Shown: positions 53,178 through 61,271, numbered from the stretch's first letter. The stretch: 64,000 bases of DNA from Stutzerimonas azotifigens DSM 17556 (GCF_000425625.1 NZ_KE384408.1:110234-174233), one strand, 5' to 3'. Program-made: numbers and translations. The notes: a model not told the origin generated them from the sequence alone.

Positions 53178-54139
53178 CCGTAGGTCCGCCGGTAGCATTC
53201 GGCCAGGTGCTGCTCGACGCTCACCGGCAGGTACTTCGGGGCTTCGCCCGGCGCCAGGCAGGTCGGCAGGCACTCGACCTGCAGGTCGAGGTTGCCGGTG
53301 AAGAAGAACGGCACCGAGTAGCGTTCGCGCCCCGAGCGGTTGATCACCCGGTGCAGGTTCGAGTGGTAGCGGTCGTTGGTCCAGCGGGCGATCAGGTCGC
53401 CCAGGTTCACCACGTAGGTGCCCTCGACCGGCGGGGCGTCGATCCATTCATCCGAGTCGATCGCCTGCACCTGTAGGCCGCCGGCGTCGTCCTGCAGCAG
53501 CAGGGTCACCGCGCCGAAATCGGTGTGCGCGCCGCAGCCCTTTTCCCCCGGCGCCGGCTGCGGCGGCTGGGGCGGGTAGTGCAGCAGGCGCAGGGTTGCC
53601 GAGGCGTCGGTGACGAAGGGTGCGAAGTGGTCCTCGGGCAGCTCCAGCGACAGCGCCAGGCCGCGCATCAGCAGGGCGCTCAGTTCGTAGGCGGCGGCGA
53701 AGTAGGCATTCATGGTGTCGCGGAAATCCGGCAGGTCCGCCGGCCACTGGTTCGGGCCCTGGTTGAAGCGCCCGGCGAGTACGCTCGGGTGATCCTCCGG
53801 CAGATCGATGCCGATGTAGAAGCCTTCCTTCAGGTCCGGCGGGCTGCCGGCCTCCAGGGTCTGCCCGCGCAGCGGCTCGTAGCCGCGGTTGCAGGCCGAC
53901 AGGGCCTTGTCGACGGCCAGCTTGCTGGCGCTCGGCAGGGCGAAGAACTGCTCGGCTTCGGCGCGCACGCGGGCGATCAGCCCGGCGTCGATCCCGTGGT
54001 TGTGGATGTAGAAGAACCCGCAGCGCTCGCACGCGCTGCGGAGTTCGCGGGCCACGGCCTGGCGTGCGGCCGGGTCGCTGGAGCGCAGGCCGGCGATGTC
54101 GATCAGCGGCAGGCTGGGCGTGGAAAGGGCTTCGGTCAT
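53174..54139 (-). CDS. 2-oxoglutarate/Fe(II)-type oxygenase, isopenicillin-N-synthase fold (second of three)
   Basis: A 321-residue oxygenase. DIOX_N region from LPLIDIAGLRSSDPAARQAV with GFFYIHNHGID; iron ligands in GCGAHTDFGAVTLLLQD and SNLHRVINRSG; 2-oxoglutarate arginine in RERYSVPFF. YVVNLGDLIARWTNDRYHSN is again thymine-7-hydroxylase-like. It is the first enzyme gene after the LysR gene and is coupled to the alpha/beta hydrolase. It is clearly paralogous to the proteins at 32975 and 61272. GAGG precedes the ATG. Confidence 0.9.
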   Translation of the reverse strand: MTEALSTPSLPLIDIAGLRSSDPAARQAVARELRSACERCGFFYIHNHGIDAGLIARVRAEAEQFFALPSASKLAVDKALSACNRGYEPLRGQTLEAGSPPDLKEGFYIGIDLPEDHPSVLAGRFNQGPNQWPADLPDFRDTMNAYFAAAYELSALLMRGLALSLELPEDHFAPFVTDASATLRLLHYPPQPPQPAPGEKGCGAHTDFGAVTLLLQDDAGGLQVQAIDSDEWIDAPPVEGTYVVNLGDLIARWTNDRYHSNLHRVINRSGRERYSVPFFFTGNLDLQVECLPTCLAPGEAPKYLPVSVEQHLAECYRRTYG

Positions 54140-54205
54140 GGATGCCTCGGTGCGACTATGCGGTTGCGAGCCATCCTACGAAGCGCTGCCCCGCTGCGGT
54201 TAGCG

Positions 54206-54215
54206 TCAAATTTGA
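54206..54215. promoter_or_regulatory. TCAAATTTGA palindrome before the oxygenase operon
   Basis: A perfect 10-base AT-rich palindrome in a GC-rich 99-base gap between the LysR gene and the oxygenase gene. It could be part of a LysR (T-N11-A) site controlling the downstream operon. No clear promoter hexamers are nearby. Confidence 0.35.
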
Positions 54216-54238
54216 GCCGGGCCGATGCCGAAACGGCA

Positions 54239-55180
54239 TCACCCGCGTCCATGCTCGTCACCCAGCGTCGGTTCGCCGCTCTCGCGCCGCGCCAGCTCCT
54301 CGGCGACCACCCGGATGAAGGCGTCCAGCGCCGCCGGCAGCGAGCGCCCGCTGCGTACGTAGACCCCGAGCTCCGAGACCACCGGGCCTGCCGCCGTCAG
54401 GGGGACATGCACCAGGCGGCCGTCCTGCAGCTCCTGCTCGATGCCGATGCGGGTCTGGAAGGCGATGCCGACGCCGCGCAGGGCCATGCTCTTGGCCAGC
54501 TCCACCGAGGCGCTTTCCAGCAGCACGGTCAGCGGCTTGCGGTGGTGCACCAGGATCGGGCGCAGCTGCGTGTGGATCGACAGCCCGGGCCCCGGGAGGA
54601 TCAGCGGGTAGCGCGCGCACTCGGCGAAGGTCACCGTGCGCTGCGCCGCCAGCGGGTGCTCCGGGCTCATGATCGCGCCCAGCAGGAAGCGCCCCACGGC
54701 GTACTGGCGCAGCGCTTCGCTGCGCTCGATGCCGTAGCCGATGCCGACGTCCACGTCGCCGTCGGCTACCAGCTGCGCGGCCTGCTGCGAGCCGGTGGTG
54801 CGCGCCGCCAGGCGCAGCATCGGGTAGCGCGTGGCCATGCTGCTGAGCACGTTGGGCATCAGGCCGATGTTCAGCCCCTCGACCGAGGCGATCGACAGCT
54901 CGCCCCGGCGCATGCCCTTGAGCGCGTCGAGCTCGCTGGTCATGCGGTGCTCGTCCTGCAGCACGGTGATTACGTGGCGCGAGAAGATCTCGCCAGCGGC
55001 GGTCAGGCGCAGGCCGCCGGGCATGCGGTCGAACAGCGGCGTGCCGATCTCCTGCTCGAGCTGCAGCAGCTGGCGGTTCACCGCCGAGGAGGCGACGTGC
55101 AGTCGCCTGGCCGCTTCGCGGATCGACCCGCAGCGGCGAATCATGTCGAAGTACTTCAGGGCGCGGGCGTGGATGTGCAT
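54239..55180 (-). CDS. LysR-family transcriptional regulator
   Basis: A 313-residue LTTR. The N-terminal winged helix contains ALKYFDMIRRCGSIREAARR and LHVASSAVNRQLLQLEQEIG; the effector domain runs from about residue 90 (GELSIASVEGLNIGLMPNVL). Members with this start are often found beside catabolic operons. It lies on the same strand upstream of the oxygenase-ABC-hydroxylase genes and is their likely activator. AGGA precedes the ATG. The inducer is unknown. Confidence 0.93.
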   Translation of the reverse strand: MHIHARALKYFDMIRRCGSIREAARRLHVASSAVNRQLLQLEQEIGTPLFDRMPGGLRLTAAGEIFSRHVITVLQDEHRMTSELDALKGMRRGELSIASVEGLNIGLMPNVLSSMATRYPMLRLAARTTGSQQAAQLVADGDVDVGIGYGIERSEALRQYAVGRFLLGAIMSPEHPLAAQRTVTFAECARYPLILPGPGLSIHTQLRPILVHHRKPLTVLLESASVELAKSMALRGVGIAFQTRIGIEQELQDGRLVHVPLTAAGPVVSELGVYVRSGRSLPAALDAFIRVVAEELARRESGEPTLGDEHGRG

Positions 55181-55267
55181 GCGGGGTCCTGGCGGGCAGC
55201 GGGCGACCGGCCGCGGCTGGGCCGGGCCGCAGGGCGAGCGGGTCTGGGGAACGCGGGCGGGGCGGTG

Positions 55268-55933
55268 TCAGCCGGGCAGCTGCAGCCCGCAGCCCTTGAG
55301 GATCACCCGGGTCAGGGTCTCGGTGCCGCGGGCGAAGTCGTCCCTGGTCACCCGCCGCTGGCCGGTGATGCGGCGGATCTGGTCGGAGAAATCGGCGTAG
55401 TGCTGGGTGCTGGCCCAGATCAGGAATATCAGGTGCATGGGGTCGACCGGGTCCATCTTGCCGGCGTCGCTCCAGGCCTGGAACACCGCGGCGCGGCCGC
55501 GGAACCACTCGCGATAGTCCTCGTTGAAGTGCGCCGACAGGCACTCGCAGCCGCTGATCACCTCCATGGCGAAGATTTTCGAGGCCTGCGGCTGCCTGCG
55601 CGAGAACTCCATCTTGGTGCGGATGTAGGCCGCCAGCGCGATGGCCGGGTCGTCATCGACGGTGAGGTGGTCGAAGGCGTTGTCCCACAGCTCGAGGATG
55701 TGCCGCATCACCTCGACGTACAGGCCCAGCTTGTTGGTGAAGTAGTAGTGCAGGTTCGCCTTGGGCAGGCCGGCGCGCAGGGCGATCGCGTTCATGCTGG
55801 TGCCCTTGTAGCCGTAGCGCGCGAACTCTTCGGCGGCGGCCGAGAGGATCAGCTCCTCGTTCTTCTGGCGAATCCGCCCGGTACGTTTGCCGGCCGTGGC
55901 GGTCTGGGCGAGCGTGGCGTCGAAGGTGTTCAT
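55268..55933 (-). CDS. TetR-family regulator, RutR-like (second copy)
   Basis: A 221-residue repressor. HTH at about residues 25-70: AAAEEFARYGYKGTSMNAIA then GLPKANLHYYFTNKLGLYVE. The ligand domain has PMHLIFLIWASTQHYADFSD, nearly identical to RutR, and ends with a VILKGC motif shared with the copy at 5665. It is 28 bases downstream of a XanP-like permease gene whose promoter bears a RutR-like palindrome. It is the best candidate for the protein that binds those palindromes. The ligand may be uracil, as for RutR, or a purine. Confidence 0.93.
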   Translation of the reverse strand: MNTFDATLAQTATAGKRTGRIRQKNEELILSAAAEEFARYGYKGTSMNAIALRAGLPKANLHYYFTNKLGLYVEVMRHILELWDNAFDHLTVDDDPAIALAAYIRTKMEFSRRQPQASKIFAMEVISGCECLSAHFNEDYREWFRGRAAVFQAWSDAGKMDPVDPMHLIFLIWASTQHYADFSDQIRRITGQRRVTRDDFARGTETLTRVILKGCGLQLPG

Positions 55934-55961
55934 AGGTCCTTTCCCTGTGGCGGCCGGCGGA

Positions 55962-57341
55962 TCAGGCGCGATGCGCCTCCGGATTGCTAGCGTAGGTCGG
56001 CTCCGGCGATTTTTCCCGCGGCAGCAGCAGGTCGAGCAGGATGGCCGTCAGGCCGCCGCAGGTGATCGCCGATTCGAAGAGGTTCTGCACCAGCGTCGGC
56101 ATCTGGTGCAGCAGGTCGGGCTGCGCTGCAACGCCCAGGCCAATGCCCAGCGAGGCGGCGATGATCAGCATGCTGCGCCGGTCCAGCGGCACCTGGGCGA
56201 GGATGCGGATGCCCGCCGCGGCGACGCTGCCGAACATGATCAGGGTCGCGCCGCCGAGCACCGGCTTGGGGATCTGCTGCAGCACGGCGCCGAGCAGCGG
56301 GAACAGCCCGAGGACGAACAGCAGCGCGCCGATGTACAGGCCGACGTGGCGGCTGGCCACGCCGGTCATCTGGATCACCCCGTTGTTCTGCGCGAAGGTG
56401 GTGTTGGGGAAGGCGCTGAAGGTGGCGGCGATCAGGCAACTGACGCCGTCGCCGAGGATGCCGCCGCGCAGGCGCCTGAGGTAGCTCGGGCCCTCGATCG
56501 GCTGGCGCGAGAGCATGCAGTTGGCGGTCAGGTCGCCGACCGTCTCGATGGTGCTGATGACGTAGATCAGTGCCACCGGCACGAAGGCCGTCCAGTCAAA
56601 GGCGAAGCCGAAACGGAAGGGCACGGGCACGCTCACCAGCGGCAGGTCGGGCAGCGGCTGCGGGACCAGCTTGCCGCTGAACCAGGCCGCCAGGCTGCCC
56701 ACCGCGAGCCCGATGATGATCGCCGAGAGGCGCACCCAGGGTTGCTGCGAGCGGTTGAGCAGGATGATGGTCAGCAGCACCAGCGCGCCCAGCGCGAGGT
56801 TGCGCGGCGCGCCGAAGTCCTCCGCCTTGAAGCCGCCGCCGATGTCGGTGATGCCGACCTTGATCAGGCTGACGCCGATCAGCGTGATGACGATGCCGGT
56901 GACCAGCGGCGTGACCACCCGGCGCAGTTGGTGGATGAAGCGGCTGAGCACGATCTGCACGAAGGCGCCGAAGAAGCACACGCCGAAGATCATCGCCAGG
57001 ATGTCCTCCGGGCTGCCGCCGCGGCCCTTGACCAGCAGGCCGGCGGAGAGCACCGCGCCGAGGAAGGCGAAGCTGGTGCCCTGCAGGCAGATCATCCCGG
57101 CGCCGATGCCCCAGGGGCTGCGGGCCTGGATGAAGGTGCCGACGCCGGAGACCATCAGCGCCATGCTGATCAGGTAGGGCAGGTGCTCGCCCAGGCCGAG
57201 CACGGCGCCGATCACCAGCGGCGGGGTGATCACCCCGACGAAGCTGGCGAGGATGTGCTGCAGCGCGGCGAACAGGGCCGGCAGCGGGGCGGGTCGGTCG
57301 TTCAGGCCGTGGATCAGCTCGGACTCGGCGGGTTGTTGCAT
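55962..57341 (-). CDS. NCS2 purine/pyrimidine permease, XanP-like (second copy)
   Basis: A 459-residue permease closely paralogous to the one at 9709. N terminus ESELIHGLNDRPAPLPALFA, mid-region GLLVKGRGGSPEDILAMIFG and NAT motif QNNGVIQMTGVASRHVGLYI. It lacks the long charged tail of the first copy. GAGG lies 9 bases before ATG 57341. It heads the minus-strand gene run through the RutR-like, LysR, oxygenase and ABC genes. Nucleobase import is sure; which base is not. Confidence 0.92.
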   Translation of the reverse strand: MQQPAESELIHGLNDRPAPLPALFAALQHILASFVGVITPPLVIGAVLGLGEHLPYLISMALMVSGVGTFIQARSPWGIGAGMICLQGTSFAFLGAVLSAGLLVKGRGGSPEDILAMIFGVCFFGAFVQIVLSRFIHQLRRVVTPLVTGIVITLIGVSLIKVGITDIGGGFKAEDFGAPRNLALGALVLLTIILLNRSQQPWVRLSAIIIGLAVGSLAAWFSGKLVPQPLPDLPLVSVPVPFRFGFAFDWTAFVPVALIYVISTIETVGDLTANCMLSRQPIEGPSYLRRLRGGILGDGVSCLIAATFSAFPNTTFAQNNGVIQMTGVASRHVGLYIGALLFVLGLFPLLGAVLQQIPKPVLGGATLIMFGSVAAAGIRILAQVPLDRRSMLIIAASLGIGLGVAAQPDLLHQMPTLVQNLFESAITCGGLTAILLDLLLPREKSPEPTYASNPEAHRA

Positions 57342-57730
57342 GGCAGTGACCTCTGAAGCGAACAGCGAAGAAGGCGCAGGCTCGGTGCCTGTCTCTGTGT
57401 AGGCGGGTCTCTGCAAGAAGCTGACCAGTTGCTTAGGTTTTGCCGGCGCAGCGCACGCGCGACTGCCCGCAGGGCGCGCTCTGGCGGTGCCCGGCACCGT
57501 TCGCCGTCGGGGGCGGCCGGCATTTCGCTCGTCCGCGCGGGGTCGCGCTGCACCAAAAACTGCTCTCGCGTGGGCGCTCTGCCCGCTTTTGTAGCGTTCC
57601 TGCATGGGCGCCCGGCACCGGTCGATGCAGCCCCGGGACGGGAGGCGGCTCCATGCGAAAGCTGGCCGATGCGTCAGCTCTGCGGATTGCGCGGGAAAGG
57701 CCGGGTCCCTCGGCGCCGGTGAACACGATC
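57342..57730. other. Divergent intergenic region between the XanP-like gene and the Rieske operon
   Basis: The proximal 100 bases hold the double regulatory element of the permease gene. The middle (about 57440-57700) is very GC-rich with hairpin potential and no recognisable gene; frames here that extend the binding protein gene upstream have no SD and no family resemblance. Confidence 0.55.
57412..57436 (-). promoter_or_regulatory. Sigma-54-like element overlapping a RutR-like palindrome, second XanP-like gene
   Basis: Minus strand: TGGTCAGCTTCTTGCA (57412-57427) with correctly spaced GG and GC. The palindrome CTGACC-AGTT-GCTTAG (57421-57436) has one good arm and one decayed arm, weaker than elsewhere. 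The start would be near 57401, 60 bases before the ATG. Confidence 0.5.
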
Positions 57731-57746
57731 TGGCACAGCTTCTGCT
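57731..57746 (+). promoter_or_regulatory. Possible sigma-54 promoter of the Rieske operon
   Basis: TGGCACAGCTTCTGCT has the exact TGGCAC -24 box and CTGCT for TTGCT at -12, correctly spaced. It points toward the small ORF at 57885 and the ABC/Rieske genes. A leader of about 130 bases would precede the small ORF. Confidence 0.55.
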
Positions 57747-57884
57747 ACGCCTCCTTCCGAGTAGAAGCGGTTAGCGCCCCCACCGGGCGCGGGACATTGC
57801 TCTTGCGGCCACCCATTGGCCGCACGCCCCGTTGCGGGGTGCTTGTTCATGCCCCTCGGGGCTCGACAGGAGAGGTCCACCGCC

Positions 57885-58034
57885 ATGCGCAATGCCGCGT
57901 CGCTCGTTCCTTGCCGCAGTCCGGTGCCGAGAGGCCGGCTGTCCTCGCCTCGTCCTTCCCTTGCTTCGTTCGGCCGTCCGGCGCTCTGCCAGCCGGCGGC
58001 TTCACCGTGCCTTGCCCATGGAGACAACCGATGA
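57885..58034 (+). CDS. Small leader ORF coupled to the binding protein gene
   Basis: A 49-residue frame starting MRNAASLVPCRSPVPRGRLS, with a strong SD (AGGAGAGG, 9 bases upstream). Its stop overlaps the start of the next gene by 4 bases (ATGA), a standard coupling arrangement. The peptide is rich in Ser, Pro, Arg and Cys and resembles no family I know. It may be a leader that regulates translation of the operon, or a chance frame between good signals. It is not a signal peptide. Confidence 0.4.
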   Translation: MRNAASLVPCRSPVPRGRLSSPRPSLASFGRPALCQPAASPCLAHGDNR

Positions 58035-59053
58035 AAACGATGGAATCGCGACGCCTGGCGTCCGTGCTGTGCAAACTGGCCCGCCGGACGCTGCTGCCGG
58101 CCACGCTGCTGGGAACCGCGCTGGCGGCCGCCACGGCGCAGGCCAGCGACAAGCTTACGCTGCTCACCTCCTGGTACGCCCAGGCCGAGCACGGCGGCTT
58201 CTACCAGGCGCTGGCCGAGGGCATCTACGAAAAACACGGGCTGGACGTGACCCTGAAGATGGGCGGCCCGCAGGTCAACGGCATGCAGCTGCTGGTGGCG
58301 CGCAAGGCCGACGTGATCGTCGGCTACGACTTCCAGGTACTGAAGAACCTCGAGCAGGGCCTGCCGGTGGTGGCCATCGGCGCCTGCTTCCAGGGCGACC
58401 CGCAGGGCCTGCTGACCCACGCCGACGTCAAGGGCCTGGACGGCCTGAAGGACAAGACCATCCTGGTCGCCACCTCCGGCCAGACCTCCTGGTGGCCCTG
58501 GCTCAAGGCCAGGTACGGGCTGAGCGACAGCCAGACCCGGCCCTACACCTTCAACCTGCAGCCGTTCTTCGCCGCCCCGGACACCGCGCAGCAGGCCTAT
58601 GCCAGCTCCGAGCTGTTCCAGGCCCGCCAGCAGGGCGTGGAGGCCAACTTCTACCTGTTCGCCGACCACGGCTACCCGCCCTACGGCGCGACCCTGGTGA
58701 CCCGCCGCGACCTCATCGAGTCGCGCCCCGAGGTCCTGCAGCGCTTCTACGACGCGACCATGGAGGGCTGGAAGAGCTACCTGGCCAACCCGGCGCCGGG
58801 CAACGCGCTGATCAAGCAGGACAACCCCAACATGCAGGACGCGCAGATCGCCTGGGGCATCGAGCGCATGAAGGAGTTCCAGCTGGTCACCGGCGGCGAC
58901 GCGGCCACCGACGGCATCGGCGTGATGACCGACGCGCGCTGGCAGACGACCCGCGACTACATGGTCGAGGCCGGCCTGCTCGGCGAGGCCGTGGATTTCA
59001 GGCAGGGCTACGACCTGCGCTTCGTCCAGGGCGCCGCCAAGGTGCTGCCCTGA
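58031..59053 (+). CDS. ABC substrate-binding protein, NMT1/THI5-like (Rieske operon, first)
   Basis: A 340-residue periplasmic protein with a signal peptide of about 36 residues (LLPATLLGTALAAATAQAS). The mature part begins DKLTLLTSWYAQAEHGGFYQ then ALAEGIYEKHGLDVTLKMGG, the NMT1 fold. Its C-terminal part (GVMTDARWQTTRDYMVEAGL) aligns with the binding protein at 60233, so the two are paralogues. GGAG is 7 bases before the ATG. It is the first main gene of a six-gene operon. Confidence 0.9.
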   Translation: MKTMESRRLASVLCKLARRTLLPATLLGTALAAATAQASDKLTLLTSWYAQAEHGGFYQALAEGIYEKHGLDVTLKMGGPQVNGMQLLVARKADVIVGYDFQVLKNLEQGLPVVAIGACFQGDPQGLLTHADVKGLDGLKDKTILVATSGQTSWWPWLKARYGLSDSQTRPYTFNLQPFFAAPDTAQQAYASSELFQARQQGVEANFYLFADHGYPPYGATLVTRRDLIESRPEVLQRFYDATMEGWKSYLANPAPGNALIKQDNPNMQDAQIAWGIERMKEFQLVTGGDAATDGIGVMTDARWQTTRDYMVEAGLLGEAVDFRQGYDLRFVQGAAKVLP

Positions 59054-59101
59054 TATCCGACCGCAAACCGTCCGCCGCCCCGATCGAATGAGGAAACGAC
59101 C

Positions 59102-60127
59102 ATGCTGGTAACCAAACAACCCGTTCTGCGCCGCTTCTGGTATGCGCTGATGCCCACCGCCAGGCTGGCCGAGGGCCCGCAGCCGTTCACCCTGCTCGGC
59201 GAGCCGCTGGTACTCTGGCAGACGCCCGACGGCACCCCGGTGGCGATGCGCGACCGCTGCTGCCACCGCACCGCCAGGCTGTCGAAAGGCTTCATCAGCG
59301 AAGACGGCCACCTGGCCTGCGGCTACCACGGCTGGGAATACGACTGCAGCGGCGCCTGCGTGAAGATCCCGCAGAACCCCGAGGGCATGATCCCGCCGGG
59401 CGCCAGGGTCGATACCTTTCACTGCCAGGACCGCTACGGCTACATCTGGGTCGCGCTGGACGACCCGCTGCAGCCGATCCCGGACTTCCCCGAGGACGGC
59501 GCGCCCGGCTACCGGCGCATCTTCCAGTTCTACGAGGAATGGAAGACCAGCCCGCTGCGGGTGATGGAGAACTCCTTCGACAACTCGCACTTCTCCTTCG
59601 TGCACAAGGCCAATTTCGGCCTGTTCGACCAGCCCAAGCCGTCGAGCTACGAATTTCGCGAGACCGACTACGGCTTCGAGGCCGAGACGGTGGTGCCGAT
59701 CCGCAATCCCGAGGCGAGCTTCCGCATCACCGGCAGCACCGAACCGATTACCACCCGCCACCTGATCAACCGCTACTACCTGCCGTTCTCACGGCGCTTC
59801 GGCTGCATGTACCCGGACAGCGGCATCCACCACATCATCTACAACTGCGCCACGCCGATCGACGACGGCCGGCTGATGCTGGTGCAGTGGCTGTACCGCA
59901 ACGACAGCGAGGAGCAGTGCCCGACCCAGGCGCTGATCGACTGGGACGCGGCCATCACCGCCGAGGACCGCGAGATCCTCGAGGCCACCGAGTACGACGC
60001 CTGCATCGATACCCGCCGCCGGGTGGAATTCCACATGCCCTCGGACAAGCCGGGGCTGGTGATCCGCAAGCAACTGCTGGCGCTGCTCGAGGCGCACGGC
60101 GAAAGCGAAGTGTTCCTGACTGCCTGA
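59102..60127 (+). CDS. Rieske non-haem iron oxygenase, catalytic subunit
   Basis: A 341-residue oxygenase of the VanA/phthalate-type group. Rieske cluster: DRCCHRTARLSKG (C-x-H) and LACGYHGWEYDCSGAC (C-x2-H), about residues 48-80. The mononuclear iron site is in VMENSFDNSHFSFVHKANFG (D-x2-H-x4-H). Such enzymes hydroxylate or demethylate aromatic and heterocyclic compounds; caffeine N-demethylases and the purine oxygenase HpxD are relatives. No ferredoxin or reductase gene is in the operon, so electrons must come from elsewhere. Substrate unknown. Confidence 0.93.
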   Translation: MLVTKQPVLRRFWYALMPTARLAEGPQPFTLLGEPLVLWQTPDGTPVAMRDRCCHRTARLSKGFISEDGHLACGYHGWEYDCSGACVKIPQNPEGMIPPGARVDTFHCQDRYGYIWVALDDPLQPIPDFPEDGAPGYRRIFQFYEEWKTSPLRVMENSFDNSHFSFVHKANFGLFDQPKPSSYEFRETDYGFEAETVVPIRNPEASFRITGSTEPITTRHLINRYYLPFSRRFGCMYPDSGIHHIIYNCATPIDDGRLMLVQWLYRNDSEEQCPTQALIDWDAAITAEDREILEATEYDACIDTRRRVEFHMPSDKPGLVIRKQLLALLEAHGESEVFLTA

Positions 60128-60232
60128 CGCTCGACCGCAATGCCCCGGCGACAGCCCGCGCAGACGGGCAGGGCCGGTGCCGATCCGCCGCGAGGGCGCG
60201 GCGGACGGCGCAATCAGCCTTGGAGACCGTGC

Positions 60233-61270
60233 ATGAACGCCATCGACAACCCGCCTCACGCTTCGCCCCGTTTCCCGCTGCGCCGTCTGCTGGCGCTCGC
60301 CGTCGCGCCGCTGTGCCTGCTGGCGCCGGCGGCGCAGGCCGCCGAAGCCCTGCGCTTCGGCCTCAACTGGCTGCCGCAGGCCGAGATGTGCGGCTTCTAC
60401 CAGGCCCAGGCCAGCGGCCTTTACCAGGAAGCCGGGCTCGACGTCGAACTGGTGCCGGGCGGGCCGGATCGCAACATCCCGCTGCAGGTCGCCGCCGGTG
60501 ACCTGCAACTGGGCATGGGCTCGAGCTTCACCACGCTGAACATGGTCCAGCAGGGCATCCCGGCGCGCACCGTTGCCGCCTTCCTGCAGAAGGACCCGCA
60601 GACCCTGGTCGCCCACGCCGGGCAGGGCGTGGAGACGCTGGAGGACCTCAAGGGCCGGCCGATCATGGTCGCCAAGTTCTCGCAGGCCGAGTTCTGGCAG
60701 TTCCTCAAGCAGCGCTACGGCTTCAGCGACAGCCAGCTGCGCCCCTACGCCTACTCCTCGGTGCCCTTCCTCGCCGACCCCAAGGCGGTGCAGCAGGGCT
60801 ACATCACCGAGGATGCGCACCTGCTCGGCAAGGAGCTGAAGGAGCCGCCGGTCTCGATCCTGCTGGCCGACTACGGCTACGACAACTACGCCACCACCGT
60901 CTTCGCCCTCGACAGCTACATCGACGCGCAGCGCGACGCGGTCGCCCGCTTCGTGGCGGCCAGCCGCCAGGGCTGGAGCGAATGCGCCAGGGGCGACTAC
61001 GCCGCGGCGATGCAGGCCACCCTGGCCGCCAACCCCGAGCACGGCGAGGCGCTGTACCACTTCAAGATGAAGCAGATGCGCGAGCGCGGTCTGATCGACA
61101 GCGGCGACGCCGCCGTGCAGGGCCCCGGTGCCATGAGCGATGCGCGCTGGAAGGGCTTCTTCGAGACCATGAGCGCCGCCGGCGTGTACCGCCCGGACCT
61201 CGACTACCGCCGCGCCTACACGCTGGAGTTCGCCAATTCCGGCGCGGCCGTGGCCACCCAGGAGCGATGA
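60233..61270 (+). CDS. ABC substrate-binding protein, NMT1/THI5-like (Rieske operon, second)
   Basis: A 345-residue periplasmic protein. The signal peptide is about 37 residues (LLALAVAPLCLLAPAAQAAE). The mature part has LRFGLNWLPQAEMCGFYQAQ and GLYQEAGLDVELVPGGPDRN, LGMGSSFTTLNMVQQG. It is paralogous to the gene at 58031 but clearly diverged in the ligand region. Two binding proteins sharing one ATPase and one permease imply two related substrates. GGAG is 7 bases before ATG 60233; it follows the Rieske gene after 105 bases. Confidence 0.9.
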   Translation: MNAIDNPPHASPRFPLRRLLALAVAPLCLLAPAAQAAEALRFGLNWLPQAEMCGFYQAQASGLYQEAGLDVELVPGGPDRNIPLQVAAGDLQLGMGSSFTTLNMVQQGIPARTVAAFLQKDPQTLVAHAGQGVETLEDLKGRPIMVAKFSQAEFWQFLKQRYGFSDSQLRPYAYSSVPFLADPKAVQQGYITEDAHLLGKELKEPPVSILLADYGYDNYATTVFALDSYIDAQRDAVARFVAASRQGWSECARGDYAAAMQATLAANPEHGEALYHFKMKQMRERGLIDSGDAAVQGPGAMSDARWKGFFETMSAAGVYRPDLDYRRAYTLEFANSGAAVATQER

Positions 61271-61271
61271 G

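Noticed and set aside
57440..58030. Upstream extension of the first NMT1-type binding protein
   Set aside because: The signal peptide and SD fix the start at 58031; the extension is arginine-rich with no family match.
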